The notes beneath the pieces are model-generated. The model worked only from the letters and a program-made list of their open reading frames with translations. It was not told where the DNA came from and made no database searches. A stretch of DNA of 18,705 nt from Burkholderiales bacterium. Lineage in GTDB: Bacteria; Pseudomonadota; Gammaproteobacteria; Burkholderiales; Usitatibacteraceae. The stretch is from assembly GCA_025936275.1 (NCBI GenBank), contig JAICTR010000010.1, forward strand, positions 1 through 18,705, read 5' to 3'. A program made the translations under genes and the position numbers. Position 1 is the stretch's first letter. Each line of letters starts with the position of its first letter. This document shows positions 11,741 through 18,705 of this stretch, one piece after another.

Positions 11741-12418
11741 CTATTCGATCAAGCGGTGCTTCATCGCGTAGTGGACCAGGTCCACGTTGGTGTTCAAGCC
11801 GAGCTTCTTCAGGATGCGGCCGCGAGAGGTGCTCACGGTGGAGGGAGAAAGGCGCATCTCCTCGGCGATCTGGTGCAGCGTCTTGCCGGAGGCGAGAAGC
11901 CACATCACGCGGTACTCGCGGTCGGAGAGGCGCTCGTGCGGCGGGCGCTCCTGCTCGGGCGTGAGGCGCGAGGCGAGCTTCTCGGCGAGCGTCGAGCTCA
12001 CGTAGCGCCCGCCGGTCGCCACCTTCTTCACCGCGGCGGTGAGCTCGTCGCCGGCGCTTTCCTTGGTGATGTAGCCCGCGGCACCGGCCTTCAGCGCGCG
12101 CAGCCCGTGCGGATCCTCGGGATAGATGCTGAGGATCAGCACCGCCCGGTCCGGGTAGTCGTGCTTCACGTCGGAGAGCAGCTCCACGCCGCCGCGGCCC
12201 GGCATCGAGTAGTCGAGCACCGCGACGTCCCAGTCGAGCTGGTGCGCGAGCTCGAAGGCCTCGTCGCCGTCGCGCGCCTCCCCGACCACGTTCACCTCCG
12301 GGTCGGCGGAGAGCATCTGCTTGAGTCCCTGCCGCACGACCGGATGGTCGTCGGCGATCAGCACCTTCACGGGTGCGCCCGCGGTGCCGTGCATTACGGA
12401 AGAGGTAGCGAAGCTCAT
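11741..12418 (-). CDS. NarL/LuxR-type response regulator
   Basis: The 225-aa protein has an N-terminal receiver (VKVLIADDHPVVRQ; acidic pocket DD, phosphoacceptor D69 in VAVLDYSMPG, K119 in GYITKES) and a C-terminal LuxR/GerE HTH (about 163-222: LSDREYRVMWLLASGKTLHQ, IAEEMRLSPSTVST, RILKKLGL). It is a DNA-binding output regulator like UvrY/NarL. It begins 2 bases after the kinase stop, so it is almost certainly the kinase's partner. The first 15 residues before the receiver are unusual; ATG at residue 9 or GTG at residue 17 are alternative starts, none with a clear Shine-Dalgarno. Confidence 0.93.
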   Translation of the reverse strand: MSFATSSVMHGTAGAPVKVLIADDHPVVRQGLKQMLSADPEVNVVGEARDGDEAFELAHQLDWDVAVLDYSMPGRGGVELLSDVKHDYPDRAVLILSIYPEDPHGLRALKAGAAGYITKESAGDELTAAVKKVATGGRYVSSTLAEKLASRLTPEQERPPHERLSDREYRVMWLLASGKTLHQIAEEMRLSPSTVSTSRGRILKKLGLNTNVDLVHYAMKHRLIE

Positions 12419-12420
12419 GG

Positions 12421-13554
12421 TCAGGCGTGGAACACCGGTTGTTGAGTCGTTGTTGGAATCGTGACGGAGACCGTGGTCCCCTTCCCTTCTTCTCCCTGGA
12501 CCTCGATCGCGCCGCCGAAGGCGAGGACGCGCTCGCGCAGGCCGAGGAAGCCGAGCGACTTGCCTTCCTGCAGCTCGTCGTCGCGGATGCCGCGGCCGTT
12601 GTCGGAGACGGTGAGCATGAGCCCTTCGTCCTCGATGTCCTGGAGCTTCACGTCCACGCGCGTCGCATTGGCGTGCCGCGCGACGTTGGTGAGCAGCTCC
12701 TGGAAGATGCGGAAGAGCGCCGTGGAGCGCTCCTTGTCGGGATCGGCGAACCGGGGAGGCATCTCCACGAGGCAGCGCACGCCCGTGCGCCGCTGGAACT
12801 CGCGGGCCTGCCAGTCGATCGCGGCCCCGAGCCCGATCTCGTCGAGCACCTCGGGGCGCAATCCGGAAGAGATGCGCCGGACGGAATTGATGATGCGGTC
12901 GATCGCCTGCGAGGCCGCCTGCGCCTTCTGCATGAAGGCCTCGCGGTCGTCGCTGCCGTAGCCCTTGGTGAGCGCGCCCAGGTCGTACTTGAGGCCGGTC
13001 AACGCCTGGCCCAGCTCGTCGTGGATCTCGCGGGCGATGTGGATGCGTTCCTCCTCGCGCACCGACTGCAGGTGCGCGGCGAGGGCGCGCAGGTTCTCCT
13101 CCGAGGTGCGCAGCCGCTGCTCGGTCATCGCGCGCTCGGCGAGCTCGGCGTTGAGCATGCGGTTCATGTCGTGCAGCCCGACGAAGACCGAGAGCTTGGA
13201 GCGCAGCACCTCCGGGATCACCGGCTTCACGATGTAGTCCACCGCGCCCGCCTCGTAGCCGCGGAACATCGAGGCGAGGTCCTCCTGCGCGGCGGTGAGG
13301 AAGATGATCGGCGTGTAGCGCGAGCGCTTGCGCTCGCGGATCATGCGCGCCGTGGTGAAGCCGTCGATCCCCGGCATGCGGACATCCATGAGGATCGCCG
13401 CGAAGTCCTCGTCGAGCACCTTGCGCAGCGCCTCCTCGCCGGAGCGGGCGGTGGCGAGGCGCGAGCCCAGCGAGCGCAGCACCGCCTCCATGGCGAGCAG
13501 GCTCTTCCCGTCGTCGTCGACGATCAGGATGCTCGCGTGGGCGGAGTCGGCCAT
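12421..13554 (-). CDS. REC-first hybrid histidine kinase (NarX/HisKA_3 type)
   Basis: The 377-aa soluble protein opens with a complete receiver domain (SILIVDDDGKSLL; D57 in ILMDVRMPG; K110 in DYIVKP), then a coiled-coil linker (135-170) and a HisKA_3 dimerisation domain with REIHDELGQALTGLKYDL (H178), followed by HATPase with N290 (FQELLTNVARHA), DNGRG (318-322) and LGFLGLRERV. This is the NarX/DegS-type kinase that pairs with NarL-type regulators, matching the gene 2 bases downstream. The N-terminal receiver suggests input by phosphotransfer from another kinase, possibly the PAS kinase at 8448-9941 (speculation). The frame is open upstream, but the ATG at 13552-13554 starts the receiver exactly. 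Confidence 0.93.
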   Translation of the reverse strand: MADSAHASILIVDDDGKSLLAMEAVLRSLGSRLATARSGEEALRKVLDEDFAAILMDVRMPGIDGFTTARMIRERKRSRYTPIIFLTAAQEDLASMFRGYEAGAVDYIVKPVIPEVLRSKLSVFVGLHDMNRMLNAELAERAMTEQRLRTSEENLRALAAHLQSVREEERIHIAREIHDELGQALTGLKYDLGALTKGYGSDDREAFMQKAQAASQAIDRIINSVRRISSGLRPEVLDEIGLGAAIDWQAREFQRRTGVRCLVEMPPRFADPDKERSTALFRIFQELLTNVARHANATRVDVKLQDIEDEGLMLTVSDNGRGIRDDELQEGKSLGFLGLRERVLAFGGAIEVQGEEGKGTTVSVTIPTTTQQPVFHA

Positions 13555-13556
13555 CC

Positions 13557-14249
13557 CTATCTCGCGAGCACGAGCAGCGAGTATCCGCCGAGGAGGCGCG
13601 CGGCCGCGTCCGGATCCATCCGGTAGAGCGCCTTGCGCGGCCACTTGAGGAGCCGCGACTTCCAGCCGTAGCCGTCGAGGTCGGTCGCGCCGGCCGTGTA
13701 CGCGTGGTCGATCACGCGGTAGCCCGTGTCCTCGAGCGTCGCGAGCGCCGTCTCCTTGCAGAAGTGGTGGATGTGCCCGACCGCGCGGCGCTGGCGGATC
13801 AGCGGCTCGCGGCGCGCGACCCACAGCGCCGAGAGCTCGAGCGGGATGTGGAAGATCTTGTAGGTCGCCTTCGCGCGCATGCGGCGCAGGAAGGAGAAGT
13901 AGTCCTCGACGTGCTCGAAGACGTCGATCGCCATCGCGAGGTCGAAGGTGACGCCCTCGTCCAGGACGTTGCCGAGGCGGAAGTCGAGGTTCGCGGCGCG
14001 CTTGCGCGAGCAGATCGCGAACGCGTTGGGCGAGATGTCGTAGCCGGTGAGGCGCGTGCCGGGCGCGAGGCGCCGCGAGAGCTCCACCAGGATCTCGCCG
14101 GCGCCGCATCCCACCTCGCACACGGTCGCGGGCGCGATGCGGTTGCGCTCGAGGATCGCGGCGACGTGGCCGGCCTTCCACGCGGAATCGTCCGCGTGCC
14201 ACTGCGGGTTGTTGCGCAGGTACGTCCCATCGGTGTAGATCGAGTCCAT
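13557..14249 (-). CDS. Class I SAM-dependent methyltransferase
   Basis: The 230-aa protein has a Rossmann SAM-binding fold: motif I VCEVGCGAGEIL (about residues 43-54), acidic GYDIS (motif II), NVLDEGVTFDLAMAIDVFEHV (motifs III-IV) and a C-terminal variable portion. It resembles Methyltransf_11/23 enzymes often found with polysaccharide and lipid-modification genes; the substrate is unknown. The stop is 2 bases before the kinase start, so it is the first gene of a three-gene operon with the two-component pair. A hairpin (14250-14288) directly abuts its ATG. Confidence 0.9.
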   Translation of the reverse strand: MDSIYTDGTYLRNNPQWHADDSAWKAGHVAAILERNRIAPATVCEVGCGAGEILVELSRRLAPGTRLTGYDISPNAFAICSRKRAANLDFRLGNVLDEGVTFDLAMAIDVFEHVEDYFSFLRRMRAKATYKIFHIPLELSALWVARREPLIRQRRAVGHIHHFCKETALATLEDTGYRVIDHAYTAGATDLDGYGWKSRLLKWPRKALYRMDPDAAARLLGGYSLLVLAR

Positions 14250-14288
14250 CTCGCCGTTTCCGGGGCGCGGAATGCTCCGCGCGGCGAG
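14250..14288 (-). promoter_or_regulatory. Nested hairpin against the methyltransferase start codon
   Basis: CTCGCCG (14250-14256) pairs with CGGCGAG (14282-14288), enclosing GCGCGGA/TCCGCGC (14265-14271 with 14276-14282). In the message this stem would sequester the bases immediately before the AUG, including the only purine-rich stretch (GGCGAG). Regulation is inferred. Confidence 0.4.
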
Positions 14289-14358
14289 ACAAGTCTATGA
14301 AGCTGGGATTGCAGCGATTCCGCTCGGCCTGCTGGTCCGCATAGACTACAAAAGCGCC

Positions 14359-14949
14359 TTATTCCGTAAAGCCTCCAAAAAACCCTCCTACGGCGCGTTT
14401 CCGCGATGCCTGCGCCGGCTTCGGAACCGGGATCCAGCTCTCGGAAGGCTCGACGCGGAAGAGCGTTGCGGCGGGCGCGGAAGGTGCGGCGGATTGCGAC
14501 GCGGCCGTGTCCACCGGGGCAGCGGCGCTCGCCTCGTGCGCGGGCTGCGCCTCGGGCCGCTCGATGCGGAAGATGCGCGGCTTGCTCGAATCGCGCTTCG
14601 CGCCGGCGACGCTCACGTGCCAGGAGTAGTCGCCCGCGGGCACGGGGTGGTCCCACGAGAGCCAGTTGCGCGTGGTCGAGCGCTGCTCGGTGTGCCCGTC
14701 GGGAAAGCGCAGCGCCACGGTGTAGGTGTTGCGCCCTTCCTGCAGCGGCCAGGTGAACTGCGGAGGACTGTCGAGGAGCGTCGCGCAATCCACGGGGCGC
14801 ACCGAGGTGAGCAGCGGATCCTGGCGCACGAGGAAATCGCGCTGCTCGCCGCAGGCGGCGTGCGCCTTGCCGAGCGCGAAGAGCGCGGCCGCGGCGAGAA
14901 GGACGCTGGCGAGGATGGCGATGGGGCGACGGCGGGCTTGCATGTGCAT
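14359..14949 (-). CDS. Secreted stand-alone Ig-like (DUF4962-like) domain protein
   Basis: The 196-aa protein has a long signal peptide or N-terminal anchor (residues 8-31, ending KAHA), then a domain of about 100 residues (CGEQRDFLVRQDPLL, PPQFTWPLQEGRNTYTVALR, NWLSWDHPVPAGDYSWHV, PRIFRIE) that resembles the Ig-like N-terminal DUF4962 domain normally fused to heparinase II/III proteins. An Ala/Pro linker and a short basic tail ending GGFFGGFTE follow; no catalytic domain is present. ATG at 14947-14949 with GGAG five bases upstream is preferred over the longer open frame. It may be a fragment of a heparinase-like gene or a free binding module for a secreted polysaccharide. Confidence 0.72.
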   Translation of the reverse strand: MHMQARRRPIAILASVLLAAAALFALGKAHAACGEQRDFLVRQDPLLTSVRPVDCATLLDSPPQFTWPLQEGRNTYTVALRFPDGHTEQRSTTRNWLSWDHPVPAGDYSWHVSVAGAKRDSSKPRIFRIERPEAQPAHEASAAAPVDTAASQSAAPSAPAATLFRVEPSESWIPVPKPAQASRKRAVGGFFGGFTE

Positions 14950-15266
14950 CGAGTCTCCGGGAAGCGAAAGCGAGGACATTCGCGCTGCACGCAGCAACCG
15001 CCATGCCAGTCGTGGAAACTTGTTTCGCGTCAGCGGCATGCGCCGGCACTTCGCGCGGCGCCGCGGCGCTCCTGTAGCGTCGTCCGCCGTTCGCTGTGGC
15101 CCGCAGGCGACGAACCGCGCAATTTCGCCAACCGGTGTGCGCAATGCGCCGCAAGTCGTAGCTCGCGAGCGACAACGTGTGGGAAGCGACTGACGCGAAA
15201 GGGCAGCGGCGTCTTACAGCGCGGTTGGGCGCGCTGGAGACGTCGCCGTTGCCCGACAAGACCCTC
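14950..15266. other. Non-coding gap between the glycosyltransferase and the Ig-like protein gene
   Basis: These 317 bases contain no convincing gene, tRNA, terminator or sigma-54 site. The promoter for the gene starting at 14949 should lie here but I cannot point to a clear -35/-10 pair. Open frames crossing it are extensions of neighbouring frames. Confidence 0.5.
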
Positions 15267-16493
15267 TCAGCGCGCCTCTTCCGGCCGCACCGCGGCCGAA
15301 GCCGGCCGGCCCCACAGCGAGCGGTACGCGGCGCGCAGCTTCGGGATCTCGTAGCGCCACTCGAGCTCGTTCTCGACGCGGCGCCGGCCGTACGCGCCCA
15401 TCGCGGCGCGCCGCTCGGGGTCGTCCAGGAGCTCGAGGATCTTCGCCGCGAGGTCCGCGGGGTCGTTGCGCCTGGCGTAGAGCGAGGCTTCCTGCGCGGA
15501 GCAGCGTCCCTCGGTCAGGTCGAACTGCACGATGGGCTTGCCGAGCGCCATGTACTCCATGATCTTGTTCATCGTCGACTTGTCGTTCATCTCGGTCGCG
15601 ATGTCCGGGTTCACGCACACGTCGGCGGTGTTGAGCATCGCGAGGAGCTCCGCGTCGGGCACGCGGCCGGTGAAGGTCACGTGGTCCTCCACCTGGAGCT
15701 CCTTCGCGAGCGCCTTCATCTCCTCGAGCGAGGTGCCGCCGCCCACCAGGCCGAAGTGCACGTCGTCGCGATGGTGGTCGTGCACGATCGCGCGCACCGC
15801 CTGCAGCAGGAGGTCGATGCCTTCCTGCTTGCCCATGACGCCCACGTAGCCCACGAGGTGCCTGCGGCCTTTCCTCAATTCGGGCTGCGGCGGCACGATG
15901 CGCAGCCGCTCGAGGCTGGGGCCGCTCCTCACCACGAACACGCGATCCGGATCCATGCCGCCGCGCTCGATCGCGATCTTGCGGTACGACTCGTTGGTGG
16001 CGATCGAGACGTCGGCGGTGCGGAAGGTGAGGCGCTCGAGCTGCACCATCAGCTTCCAGAAGAAATCGCGGCGGCCGAACTTCGCCTCGTAGAGCTCGGG
16101 GTTGATGTCGTGGTGGTCGAAGACGAACTTCTTGCCGAAGAGCTTGAAGAACGCGCCGATGAGGAAGAAGAGGTCCGGCGGGTTGCAGGCGTGGATCACG
16201 TCGAAGCCGCGCGTGAAGAGCACCCGCCAGCAGAGGAGGAACGTGTGGAAGAGCGCCGAGGAATACTCGATCGCGTAGCCCAGCGCGCCCTGCGCTTCCA
16301 CCGCGAGGTCGTAGCGGTAGATCGCGATGCCGTCGATCTCCTCGAAGTGGCACTCGAATCCCTTGCCGGTGGGGCAGATGATCGAGACCCGGTAGCCCGC
16401 GTCGCGCAGCGCCGTCGCCTCCTGCCATACGCGGCGGTCGAAGGGGCTCGGCAGGTTCTCGACCAGGATCAGGACGCGCTTCGCGAGCTTCAT
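15267..16493 (-). CDS. GT4-type glycosyltransferase
   Basis: The 408-aa GT-B enzyme transfers a sugar from an activated donor during exopolysaccharide assembly on the cytoplasmic face of the membrane (inferred from family and context). The N-terminal domain has ENLPSPFDRRVWQEATALRD and IICPTG, an HACNPPDLFFLIG segment and FDHHDINPELY; the C-terminal donor domain has GYVGVMGKQEGIDLLLQAV, VTFTGRVPDAEL and the E-x7-E-like KIMEYMALGKPIVQFDL. The huge open frame continues upstream to 18536 but is a shadow there; the true start is ATG at 16491-16493, five bases after the dehydrogenase stop. Confidence 0.93.
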   Translation of the reverse strand: MKLAKRVLILVENLPSPFDRRVWQEATALRDAGYRVSIICPTGKGFECHFEEIDGIAIYRYDLAVEAQGALGYAIEYSSALFHTFLLCWRVLFTRGFDVIHACNPPDLFFLIGAFFKLFGKKFVFDHHDINPELYEAKFGRRDFFWKLMVQLERLTFRTADVSIATNESYRKIAIERGGMDPDRVFVVRSGPSLERLRIVPPQPELRKGRRHLVGYVGVMGKQEGIDLLLQAVRAIVHDHHRDDVHFGLVGGGTSLEEMKALAKELQVEDHVTFTGRVPDAELLAMLNTADVCVNPDIATEMNDKSTMNKIMEYMALGKPIVQFDLTEGRCSAQEASLYARRNDPADLAAKILELLDDPERRAAMGAYGRRRVENELEWRYEIPKLRAAYRSLWGRPASAAVRPEEAR

Positions 16494-16498
16494 CCCGC

Positions 16499-17809
16499 TC
16501 ACCAGCAGATGCCGTCGTACACGCCCCGCACGCTGCGCGTATCGGCGATGCGCACCAGGTCCACCACCTGCTGGCCTTCCTCGAGGCGCCGCGGCACGTC
16601 GCGGAATTCCGCGGCGCCGTTGCCGATCACGATGGTGCGGCCGTGCGCGATCACCTCGTCGATGCCCGCCACCATCAGCTTCGAGATGTGCGGGATGTGG
16701 TTGAGGATGTAGTCGCGGTTGGCGCCGTGGATCGCCGCCATGCGCACGTTGCCGTCGTAGATGCGCAGGTCGTAGCCCTTGCCGATGAGGCGCTCGACGA
16801 GCTCGACCATCGGGCTCTCGCGCAGGTCGTCGGTGCCGGCCTTGAAGCTGAAGCCGAGGATGCCGACCTTCCTCTCGCCTTTCTCGATCACCGCCTGGAT
16901 GCCGCGCTCGATCTGCTCGTCGTTGGAGGGCAGGATCGCGTCGATGATCGGCACCTTCACGTCCAGCAGCTTCGCCTTGTACGAGAGCGCGCGCACGTCC
17001 TTGGGCAGGCACGAGCCGCCGAAGGCGAAGCCCGGCTTGAGGTAGTACGGCGAGAGGTTCAACTTGGTGTCCTGGCAGAAGATCTCCATCAGCTTGTGGC
17101 TGTCGAGGCCGAGCGCCTTGCAGATGTTGCCGATCTCGTTCGCGTACGCGACCTTGAGGGCATGCCAGGTGTTGTCGGCGTACTTCACCATCTCCGCGGT
17201 CTCGTAATCGGTGCGGATCACCGGGCCCGGGAGGTGGCCGTAGATCTTCGCCACCACGTCGCCGCTCGCGCGGTCGAGCTCGCCGATCACGGTCTTCGGC
17301 GGGTGGAAGTAATCGTGGACCGCGGTGCCCTCGCGCAGGAATTCGGGATTGAGGCACACGCCGAAATCCTCGCCCGCCTTGAGGCCGGAAGCCGTCTCGA
17401 GCGCGGGGATCACGACGTTCCGCATCGTGCCGGGGAGCATCGTGCTCCTCACGACGACGGTGTGTCCGGGATGGTCCTTGAGCGCCGTGCCGATCTCCTC
17501 GCACACGCGGCGCACGTACTTGAGGTCGATGTGCCCGTTGCCCAGGCTCGGCGTGCCGACGCAGATGAGCGAGAGGTCGGTATGGCGCACCGCTTCCTGC
17601 ACGTTCGCGGTGGCGCTGAGCCGCCCTTCGGCCACGGCGCGCGCGATCATCTCGCCGATGTCCTTCTCGATGATCGGCGAGCTTCCCGCGTTGATGAGGT
17701 CCACCTTCGCCTGCTGGGGATCGACCCCGATCACCTCGTGGCCTTCGCTGGCGAGGCAGCCGGCGGAAACCGCGCCGACATAGCCGAGGCCCATGATGCT
17801 GATCTTCAT
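16499..17809 (-). CDS. AlgD-like nucleotide-sugar 6-dehydrogenase (GDP-mannose / UDP-glucose)
   Basis: The 436-aa enzyme oxidises C6 of a nucleotide sugar twice with NAD+ to give a uronic acid donor for acidic polysaccharide. Visible are the NAD-binding GLGYVGAV (7-14) with D30, the ICVGTP segment (82-87), NPEFLREGTAVHDYFHPPKT (154-173), KYADNTWHALKVAYANE and the catalytic loop GFAFGGSCLPKD (C267). Length and the MKISIMGLGYVG start match AlgD closely; no alginate polymerisation genes are visible, so GDP-mannose versus UDP-glucose specificity is open. The frame extends upstream through the palindrome at 17905-17995, but the ATG at 17807-17809 gives the family N-terminus. The glycosyltransferase follows after 5 bases. 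Confidence 0.93.
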   Translation of the reverse strand: MKISIMGLGYVGAVSAGCLASEGHEVIGVDPQQAKVDLINAGSSPIIEKDIGEMIARAVAEGRLSATANVQEAVRHTDLSLICVGTPSLGNGHIDLKYVRRVCEEIGTALKDHPGHTVVVRSTMLPGTMRNVVIPALETASGLKAGEDFGVCLNPEFLREGTAVHDYFHPPKTVIGELDRASGDVVAKIYGHLPGPVIRTDYETAEMVKYADNTWHALKVAYANEIGNICKALGLDSHKLMEIFCQDTKLNLSPYYLKPGFAFGGSCLPKDVRALSYKAKLLDVKVPIIDAILPSNDEQIERGIQAVIEKGERKVGILGFSFKAGTDDLRESPMVELVERLIGKGYDLRIYDGNVRMAAIHGANRDYILNHIPHISKLMVAGIDEVIAHGRTIVIGNGAAEFRDVPRRLEEGQQVVDLVRIADTRSVRGVYDGICW

Positions 17810-17904
17810 CTTCGCGGCTCTCCGGAAATGACTTCGAGCCGCCAGCATGGTCTCGCCTCTTGACCCGCCTTCCTCCGTCCGGAGGGCCTCCCATAGTCCG
17901 GATG

Positions 17905-17995
17905 AACCGGGGACAGACCACTTGTCCCACATGCGAGAACGCACGGGGGCATGCGCTCCGTTCTTGCATGCGGGACAAGTGGTCTGTCCCCGGTT
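17905..17995. repeat. Long inverted repeat with GGGGACAG core (REP/MITE-like)
   Basis: Arms 17905-17941 and 17959-17995 pair over 37 bases with two mismatches (the outer 24 bases perfect), loop of 17. The ends carry CCGGGGACAGACC/GGTCTGTCCCCGG, related to the doublet at 11662-11738. It ends 3 bases before the heparinase stop and fills most of the gap 17810-17998. Confidence 0.8.
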
Positions 17996-17998
17996 TTG

Positions 17999-18705
17999 TC
18001 AGGTGCCGATTTCGGTGCGGAGCAGCTGCGGGCCGGCGAGGCGCGCGCGCCAGCGAAGGGTGGCGCAGGGCTCGCGACGATCGAAGCGATGCGAGATCCA
18101 GCCCGCGATGGGCTCGAGGGAGCCGCGCAGGAGCGACGATTCGCCGCGCGCCGAGCGCGGCCAGCGCAGGCGCAGCACGAAGCCGTCGCGCAGGATGTCG
18201 AAGCCGCCCGCCACCTCGCGCACCTCGCAGCCCTCGTGGCAGTGGAAGAAGAGCTCGATTTGGTGCTCGCCCGCCATCTCGAGCGTGTCCTCGATCGCGA
18301 TGCGCCGCGCGCGCTTGGCGAGCGTGATGCGGCGCCGGTGCGTCACCGGATCGGTGAGCGCGCGATAGCCGTCGTGCGCGCCCTCGAAGACGTCCTCTTC
18401 CCCGGAGCTGCGCCACAGCGAGCACGCCGCGCGCGCCTTCCGCAGCCACATGAAATTCCCGCCCGGCTGCGACTGGTCCACGCCATCCACGCGCAGCGTG
18501 TTGTGCGCCGAGGTGCCGCGGAAGTAGGCACGCCATTCGCCCTCGGTGTGATAGGCGAACGTGCCCGGGTCGACGAGAAACTCATTGCCTCCGAGCGAGA
18601 GCACGAACGAAAGAGCATCAGCGTGGCCGTGCGCCGCTATTCGCTCGTACCCAAGCGGCCCACAATCGGTCACGATGCGGACCTCGTGGTCGCTCTCGAA
18701 TCTAG
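17999..18705 (-). CDS. Heparinase II/III family protein, C-terminal part (start outside the window)
   Basis: About 235 codons of the C-terminal end are present. The segment FESDHEVRIVTDCGPLGYER, then AAHGHADALSFVLSLGGNEF, LVDPGTFAYH, WRAYFRGTSAHNTLRVDG and DQSQPGGNFMW is the hallmark of the Heparinase_II_III (polysaccharide lyase-like) domain, followed by a beta-sandwich (RRITLAKRARRIAIEDTLEM, LFFHCHEGCEV). Such proteins are common in betaproteobacterial exopolysaccharide clusters and probably trim or degrade uronic acid-containing polymer. The frame is open to the window edge. It precedes the dehydrogenase and glycosyltransferase in the same direction, with the inverted repeat between. Confidence 0.92.
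   Translation of the reverse strand, partial: RFESDHEVRIVTDCGPLGYERIAAHGHADALSFVLSLGGNEFLVDPGTFAYHTEGEWRAYFRGTSAHNTLRVDGVDQSQPGGNFMWLRKARAACSLWRSSGEEDVFEGAHDGYRALTDPVTHRRRITLAKRARRIAIEDTLEMAGEHQIELFFHCHEGCEVREVAGGFDILRDGFVLRLRWPRSARGESSLLRGSLEPIAGWISHRFDRREPCATLRWRARLAGPQLLRTEIGT

Noticed and set aside
14381..14392. TCCTACG resembling the palindrome half-site
   Set aside because: It lies in the 3' coding end of the Ig-like protein gene with no facing half-site, so chance is likely.
14950..15266. Sigma-54 promoter for the polysaccharide genes
   Set aside because: I looked for a GG-N10-GC pattern with TGGC/TTGC context and found no convincing match.
15177..16712. 511-aa plus-strand frame opposite the glycosyltransferase, and similar long plus frames at 16643-17863 and 12427-13626
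   Set aside because: Antisense shadows of genes with clear motifs; His/Val/Arg-biased composition.
16494..18536. Upstream extension of the glycosyltransferase frame to 1089 aa
   Set aside because: It reads in the wrong frame through the dehydrogenase, the palindrome and the heparinase gene; the GT start at 16493 fits the family.

Overview
This is a high-GC chromosomal segment of a bacterium, most likely a betaproteobacterium. That placement is an inference from the GC-rich codon use, the protein families, CCA-encoding tRNA genes and short intergenic regions; there is no rRNA or other marker to fix it. Most genes lie on the minus strand. No phage, IS transposase, integrase or CRISPR array is present. 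The foreign-looking elements are a toxin-antitoxin pair, tRNA-derived repeats and REP-like palindromes.

Left part (1-4560, all minus): the N-terminal half of a BaiN/HI0933-type flavoprotein with no usual start codon; an unknown 167-aa protein; two translationally coupled secreted proteins (one DUF2145); a metallophosphoesterase; a toxin-first HigB/HigA-like TA operon whose operator is embedded in a near-consensus promoter and whose mRNA should be leaderless; and an 81-aa winged-HTH protein.

Middle-left (4560-6700): translation hub. gltX is followed by tRNA-Ala(GGC) and tRNA-Glu(TTC) on the minus strand, with tRNA-Val(CAC) divergent. The 300 bp beyond tRNA-Glu carry five consecutive perfect hairpins, two copies of the tRNA-Glu 3' end, and a hairpin module that recurs about 550 bp away next to the TA operon.

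Middle (6690-10770): a cluster of small proteins of unknown function around a MEDS-domain protein and a soluble PAS-PAS histidine kinase, which are divergently transcribed. Three small proteins here are paralogues of one another. The palindrome TGTAGGA-N4-TCCTACA sits in the divergent MEDS/kinase promoter region and upstream of the third paralogue, with half-sites upstream of two other genes. This is the best candidate for an undescribed system: a small signalling regulon with a repeated, unnamed helical protein family. A secreted 242-aa unknown follows.

Right part (11741-18705, all minus): a tight operon of methyltransferase, REC-first NarX-type histidine kinase and NarL/LuxR-type response regulator, then exopolysaccharide genes: a stand-alone secreted Ig-like (DUF4962-like) protein, a GT4 glycosyltransferase, an AlgD-like GDP-mannose/UDP-glucose 6-dehydrogenase and the C-terminal part of a heparinase II/III-type protein. 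Two REP-like elements sharing a GGGGACAG core sit directly against the 3' ends of the response regulator and heparinase genes.
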